The translations under genes and the position numbers were made by a program. This document shows, in pieces, positions 1 through 5,440 of a stretch of 6,900 bases of DNA. The stretch's first letter is position 1. Every line of letters begins with the position of its first letter. The notes under the pieces were generated by a model, which saw only the letters and a list, made by a program, of their open reading frames with translations, made no database searches and had not been told where the DNA came from. The stretch comes from Spongiicolonus versatilis (GTDB lineage Bacteria; Pseudomonadota; Gammaproteobacteria; Arenicellales; Spongiicolonaceae), in assembly GCA_028286165.1 (NCBI GenBank), contig JAPYMU010000130.1:1-6900 (forward strand), read 5' to 3'.

Positions 1-627
1 ACGTACGTGGCGGTGCTGCTGCTGAGCGCGCTGGTGCACGGCCCGTGGCGCGACCCCGGCGGTTACAACTTTCCCGAGACCGTGCTGTTCCCGCCGGCCG
101 CCACCCTGCCGCTGCTGGTGGACGGCACGCGCCTGCATCTCGGCGCGCTGCTCGCCGTCGCGGCGGTCATCGCCGCATGGTTTTTGCTGGCGCGCGCGGT
201 GTTCGGTTTTGAGGTGAAGGTCATCGGCCTGTCGCCGGCCGCCGCCGACTACGCCGGCATGAGCGCGGCGCGCATCACCTGGCTGGTGCTGCTGCTCAGC
301 GGCGGCCTGGCCGGGCTGGCCGGCATCGTGGAAGTCACCGGCCCCATCGGCCAGATTCAACCCACCATCTCGCCGGGCTACGGCTTCACCGCCATCATCG
401 TCGCCTTCCTCGGCCGCCTGCACCCCCTCGGCATCCTGGTGGCCGGCCACATTCTCGCGCTGTCGTACCTCGGCGGCGAAACGGTGCAAGTCACCCTCGG
501 ACTGCCGCAGGGAATCGCCGGCGTGTTCCAGGGCATGCTGCTGTTCTTCCTCCTCGCCTGCGACGTGCTGCTCAAGTACCGCATTCGCTTCAGCGCGCCG
601 GCGGCGTCACCGTCGAAGCCGGCATGA
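1..627 (+). CDS. BMP-type ABC transporter permease, first subunit (5' partial)
   Basis: This is an inner-membrane permease of the BPD_transp_2 type, the class that works with BMP/PnrA-like binding proteins to import nucleosides or related solutes. The frame is open from the first base, and the first residues (TYVAVLLLSALVHGPW) look like the interior of the protein, so the GTG at 7 is probably not the start. About 208 C-terminal residues are visible of a family usually near 350. They show several hydrophobic segments, a cytoplasmic-loop-like stretch (GLSPAAADYAGMSAARITW) leading into LSGGLAGLAGIVEVTGPIG, and the GYGFTAIIVAFLGRLHPLG segment, all typical of the family. The tail (KYRIRFSAPAASPSKPA) is short and polar. 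The stop overlaps the next start as ATGA at 624-627, implying coupled translation. The family call is firm; the substrate is inferred and could be a purine, nucleoside or other small solute. Confidence 0.9.
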   Translation, partial: TYVAVLLLSALVHGPWRDPGGYNFPETVLFPPAATLPLLVDGTRLHLGALLAVAAVIAAWFLLARAVFGFEVKVIGLSPAAADYAGMSAARITWLVLLLSGGLAGLAGIVEVTGPIGQIQPTISPGYGFTAIIVAFLGRLHPLGILVAGHILALSYLGGETVQVTLGLPQGIAGVFQGMLLFFLLACDVLLKYRIRFSAPAASPSKPA

Positions 628-1556
628 CAGCCGGACTCGACACCGTGGCCCTGGTGCTGCTGACCATCATCAGCGCGGCGACGCCGCTGCTGTTTGCGGC
701 GGTGGGCGAGTTGGTGGTGGAGAAGTCCGGGGTGCTCAACCTGGGCCTGGAAGGCATGATGCTGATGGGCGCGGTGTGCGGTTTCATCGCCGCCGTGGTC
801 ACCGGCTCGGCGGCGCTGGGCGTGATGGCGGCGGCGGCGGCCGGCATGGCCATGGCGCTGGTGTTCGCGTTCCTCACGTTGACGCTGCTGGCCAACCAGG
901 TGGCCACCGGGCTGGCGCTGACGCTGTTCGGCGTCGGGCTGTCGTCGCTGCTGGGGCTGGACTACGTGGGCTTCCCGGTGGAGGCGCTGCCGAAAGTGGC
1001 GGTGCCGCTGCTGTCGCAAGTGCCGTTCTTCGGGCCGCTGCTGTTCAACCATGACGCGCTGGTCTACCTGTCGGTGGCGATGGTGGTGGCGGTGGGCTGG
1101 TTCCTCGGCCGCACACGGCCGGGAATGGTGCTGCGTGCGGTGGGCGAATCGCACCATGCGGCGCATGCCATCGGCCACAACGTGGTACTGGTGCGCTACC
1201 TGGCGGTGCTGTTCGGCGGCGCCATGGCCGGCATCGGCGGCGCGTTTTTGTCGCTGTCCTACACGCCCATGTGGGCCGAGAACATGACCGCCGGGCGCGG
1301 CTGGATTGCGCTGGCGCTGGTGGTGTTCGCCAGTTGGCGGCCGGGGCGCGCGCTGGCCGGCGCCTACATGTTCGGCGGCATCACCATCCTGCAACTCCAC
1401 GCCCAGGGCCTCGGCGCCGACATCGCCTCGCAGTACATGTCCATGCTGCCCTACCTGGTGACGGTGCTGGTGCTGGTGCTCATCTCGCGCGACACTTACC
1501 GCGCAAAACTGAAGGCGCCGGCCTGCCTCGGCCGCATTTTCCACCCGGCGGCGTAG
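624..1556 (+). CDS. BMP-type ABC transporter permease, second subunit
   Basis: This 310-residue inner-membrane protein would form the translocation channel together with the preceding permease. Near the N-terminus it carries the family hallmark GVLNLGLEGMMLMGAV, followed by NQVATGLALTLFGVGLSSLLG, a central loop and several more hydrophobic helices. A second hallmark lies in the loop VLRAVGESHHAAHAIGHNVVLVRYLAVLFGGAMAGIGGAFLSL, where the ABC ATPase is expected to contact it. Length is normal for this subunit. The ATG sits in the ATGA overlap with the upstream stop and has no clear Shine-Dalgarno, so translation is probably coupled to the upstream permease. The next gene, a DNA methyltransferase, begins only 2 bases after the TAG stop, which is odd because the transporter's binding protein would be the expected neighbour. 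Family assignment is secure; the transported solute cannot be read from the sequence. Confidence 0.92.
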   Translation: MTAGLDTVALVLLTIISAATPLLFAAVGELVVEKSGVLNLGLEGMMLMGAVCGFIAAVVTGSAALGVMAAAAAGMAMALVFAFLTLTLLANQVATGLALTLFGVGLSSLLGLDYVGFPVEALPKVAVPLLSQVPFFGPLLFNHDALVYLSVAMVVAVGWFLGRTRPGMVLRAVGESHHAAHAIGHNVVLVRYLAVLFGGAMAGIGGAFLSLSYTPMWAENMTAGRGWIALALVVFASWRPGRALAGAYMFGGITILQLHAQGLGADIASQYMSMLPYLVTVLVLVLISRDTYRAKLKAPACLGRIFHPAA

Positions 1557-1558
1557 TT

Positions 1559-3010
1559 ATGGCACACTCACCCTCGCCCATGAAAAAACCCGCGCAACAA
1601 CGCCGCAAGCCGGTGCGGCGGCTTTATTATTCGGACAATCTTCCGGTGCTGCGGAAGATGGAATCTGAATCGGTGGACCTGATTTACCTGGACCCGCCGT
1701 TCAACTCCAGCCGCGCCTACAACATCATCTACCCCGGCGACCTCGGGCAGGTGACGGCGTTTGAGGACACCTGGTACTGGACGCCGCAGTGCGACCTTCA
1801 CCTGCAGCAGATGCGCGAGGGGCGGGATATTTTGGTTGCGCTGGTGGAGGCCATGGGAAAAGTGCAAATGTCCGCTTACCTGGTGAACATGGCGGCGCGA
1901 CTGGAAGAAATGCGGCGGATTTTGAAACCAACCGGCAGCATTTACCTGCACTGCGACCCCGCGGCCGGCCACTATCTGAAAATCGTGATGGACGCGATTT
2001 TCGGAGTGAAGAATTTTCGCAATGAAATTGTTTGGTGCTATTCCCATGGCGGGAAAAGCAAAAAACATTTCGGGCGCAAGCACGACACCATTTTCTTTTA
2101 CACAAAAGGAAAAGATTATGTTTTTAACCACCGCGCCGTCCGGATTGAAATGAAATCGGGAAGAAAGTCTTTCGGCGGGCGTTTGGAAACAGACGAAAGC
2201 GGCAGAAAATACCGCTTGGTCTACGGCTCCAAAAACAAGCGCGGCAAAACCCGGTATTACAAATACTATCTGGACGAGGGGAAGTTGCCGGAAGACTATT
2301 GGATTGACATCAATTCGCTGCAATCCAAAGTTGCGGAACGGCTCGGCTACCCCACCCAAAAACCGCTGGCGCTGCTGGAGCGCATCGTCAGCGCGTCCAG
2401 CAACCCCGGCGATTTGGTTCTGGATCCGTTTTGCGGCTGCGGCACCGCCGCCGCCGCGGCCGAGAAATTAAAGCGCAACTGGATCGGCATCGACATCACC
2501 TACTCGGCGGTGGCCGCCATTCAGGAAAGATTCCGCCGCCAGAAACTGGACATCTGGGGGCGCATTGAAATTCTCGGCAAACCGAACACCGTGGAGGAGG
2601 TGGACCGGCAGTTGCTGGACCATTCCTCGGCGCTGTACGCGCGCAAGGAGTTTGAAAAATTCTGCGTCGCCACCGTCGGCGGGCTGCCCAACGACCGCAT
2701 GGGCGCCGATGGCGGCGTGGACGGGCGCATCCCGCTGACCACCGGCGAGCGCGCGGTTTGCTCGGTCAAAAGCGGCCGGGTGGATGTCAAGGCGGTGCGC
2801 GAGTTGGCCGGGCTGCTGAAGGGCAAGGATGTGGCCGGCGTGCTGCTCACCCGCCAACCGCCCACCAGCGCGATGGTGAAGTTTGCCCGGCAGGCCGGGC
2901 TGCACCGGCCGGCGAAAAAAGACTTGCTTGCGGTCAAGCCGTTCCCGCGCCTGCAAATTCTCACGCTGGAGGAAATCCTCGGCGGCCGGCGGCCCGAGTT
3001 GCCGGTTTGA
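1559..3010 (+). CDS. Beta-class DNA adenine methyltransferase fused to a C-terminal Mrr-like nuclease-fold domain
   Basis: This 483-residue cytoplasmic protein is predicted to transfer methyl groups from S-adenosylmethionine to DNA, probably to adenine N6. Catalytic motif IV (DPPF, residues 45-48, in VDLIYLDPPFNS) precedes motif X (GYPTQKP, 263-269) and the SAM-binding motif I (DPFCGCGT, 289-296), which is the beta-class order. The basic, aromatic-rich stretch at about 155-255 is the likely target recognition domain. Residues about 364-475 look like a second domain: GADGGVDG (382-389), then SVK (402-404), then VRELAGLL and a TRQPPTSAMVKFARQAG segment. This resembles Mrr-type PD-(D/E)xK folds, with Ser where Glu or Gln is usual. 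The open frame extends upstream inside the permease gene, but the ATG at 1559 is the natural start, 2 bases after the permease stop; the ATG at 1580 is an alternative. Neither has a clear ribosome binding site. The gene splits a transporter locus, and its middle is AT-richer than its neighbours, suggesting acquisition. Nuclease activity is inference. Confidence 0.9.
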   Translation: MAHSPSPMKKPAQQRRKPVRRLYYSDNLPVLRKMESESVDLIYLDPPFNSSRAYNIIYPGDLGQVTAFEDTWYWTPQCDLHLQQMREGRDILVALVEAMGKVQMSAYLVNMAARLEEMRRILKPTGSIYLHCDPAAGHYLKIVMDAIFGVKNFRNEIVWCYSHGGKSKKHFGRKHDTIFFYTKGKDYVFNHRAVRIEMKSGRKSFGGRLETDESGRKYRLVYGSKNKRGKTRYYKYYLDEGKLPEDYWIDINSLQSKVAERLGYPTQKPLALLERIVSASSNPGDLVLDPFCGCGTAAAAAEKLKRNWIGIDITYSAVAAIQERFRRQKLDIWGRIEILGKPNTVEEVDRQLLDHSSALYARKEFEKFCVATVGGLPNDRMGADGGVDGRIPLTTGERAVCSVKSGRVDVKAVRELAGLLKGKDVAGVLLTRQPPTSAMVKFARQAGLHRPAKKDLLAVKPFPRLQILTLEEILGGRRPELPV

Positions 3011-3015
3011 CCGGC
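3001..3015 (+). terminator. Short hairpin at the methyltransferase stop, possible weak terminator
   Basis: GCCGGT (3001-3006), a three-base loop TTG and ACCGGC (3010-3015) form a perfect 6-bp stem, followed by only three T residues. It spans the TGA stop of the methyltransferase gene and lies just before the next promoter. The T tract is too short for a convincing intrinsic terminator, so it might only attenuate read-through or be chance in GC-rich DNA. Confidence 0.3.
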
Positions 3016-3016
3016 T

Positions 3017-3043
3017 TTGAGCCGCGCCGCCGCTTGTTATAAT
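3017..3043 (+). promoter_or_regulatory. Sigma-70-like extended -10 promoter for the BMP binding-protein gene
   Basis: A perfect TATAAT lies at 3038-3043 with an upstream TGT (3035-3037), giving an extended -10 element. TTGAGC at 3017-3022 is a plausible -35 with a 15-base spacer, which is short but tolerable with an extended -10. Transcription would start near 3050, leaving a leader of about 36 bases before the ATG at 3086. This suggests that the binding-protein gene, and perhaps the protease after it, is expressed independently of the permeases and methyltransferase. Confidence 0.65.
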
Positions 3044-3071
3044 CACACTTTCGCCACCACCGCCGCAACCC

Positions 3072-3078
3072 GGAGGAG
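3072..3078 (+). promoter_or_regulatory. Strong Shine-Dalgarno that fixes the BMP gene start
   Basis: GGAGGAG ends 7 bases before the ATG at 3086. It is the only strong ribosome binding site in the window. It settles the start against an upstream in-frame TTG at 3017, which falls on the candidate -35 element. It predicts high translation, as expected for an abundant periplasmic binding protein. Confidence 0.85.
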
Positions 3079-3085
3079 ATTAACC

Positions 3086-4171
3086 ATGAAAACCACGCTT
3101 AAAATTCTCACCGCCGCGCTCAGCGCGCTGCTCGCTTTCACCCTCACCCTCACCCCCGCCGCCGCGCAGGACCTTAAAATCGGTTTTGTTTACGTCGGCC
3201 CCATCGGCGACCATGGGTGGACCTACCGCCACAACGAAGGGCGCCGGGCCATTGAACAGGCCCTGGGCGGCCGGGTCGAAACCACGTTTGTGGAATCAGT
3301 CTCCGAAGGCCAGGACGCCGAGCGCGTGATTCGCAAACTGGCCACCGAGGGCAACGGTTTAATCTTCACCACCTCCTTCGGCTACATGAACTCCACCATC
3401 AAAGTCGCCCGGCAGTTTCCCGAAATTAAATTTGAGCACGCCACCGGCTACAAGCGCGCCGCCAATGTCAGCACCTACATCGGGCGGTTTTACGAAGGCC
3501 GCTATGTGTGCGGCCGCATCGCCGGGCGCATGAGCAAAAGCGGCGTGGTCGGCTATGTGGCGTCGTTTCCGATTCCCGAAGTGGTGCGCGGCATCAACGC
3601 GTTCATGCTCGGCATGCAGAGCGTGCGCCCCGACGCGCGCATCAAGGTGGTGTGGGTGAACTCGTGGTACGACCCGGGCAAGGAAAGCGACGCCGCCAAG
3701 GCGCTCATCGACCAGGGCGCCGACATCATCGCCCAGCACACCGACTCGCCGGCGCCGCTGCAGGTGGCCGAGAGCCGCGGCGTGTTCGCCTTCGGCCAGG
3801 CCTCCGACAACCGCGCCTTCGCGCCCAAAGCGCACCTCACCGCCATCATCAATGACTGGGCCCCCTACTACATCGACCGCGCCCGGGCGGTTCTGGACGG
3901 CACCTGGGAGAAAAGCGACGTGTGGGGCGGACTCGCCACCGGCATGGTCGCCATGGCGCCCTACAACAACGACCTGATGCCGCGCGACGTCATCAACGAC
4001 GCGCGCAACATTGAAGAGGCGATCAAGCACCGCCGCCTGCACCCGTTCGCCGGCCCGATTACCCGGCAGGACGGCACTCTGGCCGCGGCCAAGGGCGAGA
4101 CGCTGGACGACAAAACGCTGCTCAGCATGAACTGGTATGTGCGCGGCGTGGAGGGCAAACTGCCGAACTGA
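3086..4171 (+). CDS. BMP-family ABC transporter substrate-binding protein (periplasmic)
   Basis: This 361-residue solute-binding protein belongs to the BMP/PnrA-like family, which captures purines, nucleosides or similar ligands and delivers them to permeases such as the pair at 1-1556. Residues 1-27 form a Sec signal peptide: a lysine near the N-terminus, a hydrophobic core ALSALLAFTLTL, and a PAAA/QD cleavage site. There is no lipobox cysteine, so a soluble periplasmic protein is expected, unlike the lipoprotein members. The mature protein opens with KIGFVYVGPIGDHGWTYRHNEG, followed by GLIFTTSFGYMN (91-102), FEHATGY, YIGRFYEGRYVCGRIAG and IIAQHTDSPAPLQVAE, a typical periplasmic-binding-protein pattern. 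The gene has its own promoter and a strong ribosome binding site. It is separated from its presumed permeases by the methyltransferase gene. The protease gene starts 15 bases downstream. The ligand is inferred only from the family. Confidence 0.93.
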   Translation: MKTTLKILTAALSALLAFTLTLTPAAAQDLKIGFVYVGPIGDHGWTYRHNEGRRAIEQALGGRVETTFVESVSEGQDAERVIRKLATEGNGLIFTTSFGYMNSTIKVARQFPEIKFEHATGYKRAANVSTYIGRFYEGRYVCGRIAGRMSKSGVVGYVASFPIPEVVRGINAFMLGMQSVRPDARIKVVWVNSWYDPGKESDAAKALIDQGADIIAQHTDSPAPLQVAESRGVFAFGQASDNRAFAPKAHLTAIINDWAPYYIDRARAVLDGTWEKSDVWGGLATGMVAMAPYNNDLMPRDVINDARNIEEAIKHRRLHPFAGPITRQDGTLAAAKGETLDDKTLLSMNWYVRGVEGKLPN

Positions 4172-4186
4172 ACCGCGGCGCGCGCC

Positions 4187-5374
4187 ATGAAGAAGTTCAC
4201 CACCGTCATCACCAGCGCAGTCGCCGGCGCCGCCATCGGCGCCGGCCTCAGCATCACCTTCGCCGCCCTCGGCGAGCGCGAGTCGCTGCCCATCCGCGAC
4301 CTGCAAATCTTCTCCGAGGTGTTCGGCAAAATTAAAACCAACTACGTGGACCCGGTGGAGGACAGCAAACTGCTGCAGGACTCCATTCGCGGCATGCTGG
4401 CCGGCCTTGACCCGCACTCGGTTTACCTGGACGCCGAGGCGCTGCGCGATTCGCGCGAGTCCACCACCGGCCGTTTCGGCGGGCTCGGCATGGAGGTGAC
4501 GCTGGACGGCGGCGTGGTCACGGTGGTCGCGCCCATTGACGACACCCCGGCGCACAAGGCCGGCATCCGCGCCGGCGACCGCATCATCCAACTGGACCAG
4601 ACAACCACCCGCGGCATGGCCCTGGGCGAGGCGGTGGAGAAGATGCGCGGCAAGCCCGGCACCCGCATCCGCCTGCTGGTGGAGCGCGACGGCGTGGCGC
4701 GGCCCATCGTGTTCTTTCTGCGCCGCGCCGTCATCCGCACGGTGACGGTGAAAAGCCGCCTGCTGGACGAGCGCTACGCATATGTGCGCATCACCCGCTT
4801 CCAGACCGGCACCACCGCCGCGCTGCGCCGTGCCATCAACCGACTCAAGCGCGACACCGGCGGCGCGCTGGACGGCGTGGTGCTGGACCTGCGCAACAAC
4901 CCCGGCGGCGTGCTCGGCAGCGCGGTGGGCGTCGCCAACACCTTCCTCGCCGCCGGCACCATTGTCACCACCCGCGGCCGCAACCGCTCCAGCCACCAGC
5001 GTTTTGACGCCACCACCCCGGACTACATCGGCGATGCCCCGCTGGTGGTGCTGGTGGACGGCGGCTCCGCTTCGGCCTCCGAGATCGTCGCCGGCGCCCT
5101 GCAGGACCACCGCCGCGCCGTCATCCTCGGCACCCGCACCTTCGGCAAAGGCTCGGTGCAGAGCATCATCCCGGTGGCCAACGACGCCGGCCTCAAGATC
5201 ACCACCGCCCGCTACTTCACCCCCGGCGGCCGCTCCATCCAGGACAGCGGCATTGAACCAAACGTAACCACCGAAGCCACCGCCCCGGACGGCGACGGCG
5301 AGGACTACCAATTAAAAGAAGCGCTGAACCTGCTCAAGGGAATCCACCACATGGGCCGGCGCAAGCGGGGGTGA
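4187..5374 (+). CDS. S41 family carboxy-terminal processing peptidase with PDZ domain
   Basis: This 395-residue serine protease of the CtpA/Prc type would cut C-terminal regions of periplasmic or envelope proteins. Residues about 7-28 (VITSAVAGAAIGAGLSITFAAL) form an uncleaved anchor or signal segment, placing the enzyme in the periplasm. LDPHSVYL (74-81) is the usual conserved N-terminal motif. A PDZ domain spans about 97-170 (GGLGMEV, APIDDTPAHKAGIRAGDRI). The catalytic core follows: DLRNNPGG (234-241), nucleophile Ser296 in GGSASASE, Lys321 in TFGKGSVQ (25 residues later, the family spacing) and Gln325. The C-terminus RYFTPGGRSIQDSGIEPNV is canonical, and the protein ends with a short basic tail, making it compact for the family. 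It starts 15 bases after the binding-protein stop with no obvious Shine-Dalgarno, so co-transcription is likely. Assignment and activity look solid; the substrate is unknown. Confidence 0.95.
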   Translation: MKKFTTVITSAVAGAAIGAGLSITFAALGERESLPIRDLQIFSEVFGKIKTNYVDPVEDSKLLQDSIRGMLAGLDPHSVYLDAEALRDSRESTTGRFGGLGMEVTLDGGVVTVVAPIDDTPAHKAGIRAGDRIIQLDQTTTRGMALGEAVEKMRGKPGTRIRLLVERDGVARPIVFFLRRAVIRTVTVKSRLLDERYAYVRITRFQTGTTAALRRAINRLKRDTGGALDGVVLDLRNNPGGVLGSAVGVANTFLAAGTIVTTRGRNRSSHQRFDATTPDYIGDAPLVVLVDGGSASASEIVAGALQDHRRAVILGTRTFGKGSVQSIIPVANDAGLKITTARYFTPGGRSIQDSGIEPNVTTEATAPDGDGEDYQLKEALNLLKGIHHMGRRKRG

Positions 5375-5383
5375 GGGCGGCGG

Positions 5384-5413
5384 TTTAAGGATGCCGGCCG
5401 CCTGGTGTAGAAT
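5384..5413 (+). promoter_or_regulatory. Candidate promoter upstream of the N6 DNA methylase gene
   Basis: TAGAAT at 5408-5413 matches five of six -10 bases. TTTAAG at 5384-5389 is a poor -35 with an 18-base spacer. The -10 sits inside a small interrupted inverted repeat (GGTG at 5404-5407, CACC at 5415-5418), which could be an operator or chance. Predicted transcription starts near 5420, about 20 bases before the GTG start. TTGAGTTGAG at 5422-5431 offers at best a weak ribosome binding site. Confidence 0.4.
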
Positions 5414-5440
5414 GCACCGTGTTGAGTTGAGATTTGTGAC

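Noticed and set aside
378..1544. Long minus-strand open frame of 388 codons opposite the permeases
   Set aside because: Its translation is dominated by His, Gln, Arg and Ala without recognisable motifs, as expected for the reverse of GC-rich membrane-protein codons. The + strand permeases have clear family motifs.
1271..1558. Upstream extension of the methyltransferase frame into the permease gene
   Set aside because: The extension is Arg/Ala/Gly/His-rich out-of-frame permease sequence. The methyltransferase-like sequence begins after the ATG at 1559, directly behind the permease stop.
4172..4186. Palindromic CCGCGG and GGCGCGCC between the binding protein and protease genes
   Set aside because: These are short GC palindromes expected by chance in GC-rich DNA, with no supporting context for a regulatory or recombination role.
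3359..5311. Long minus-strand open frame of 650 codons opposite the binding protein and protease
   Set aside because: It crosses two well-supported + strand genes and encodes low-complexity Ala/Gly/Val/His-rich sequence with no domain. It is an artefact of strong third-position GC bias.
5376..5402. GGCGGC / GCCGCC inverted repeat after the protease stop as a terminator
   Set aside because: The 6-bp arms are separated by a 15-base loop and no T tract follows; such pairs are common by chance in this base composition.
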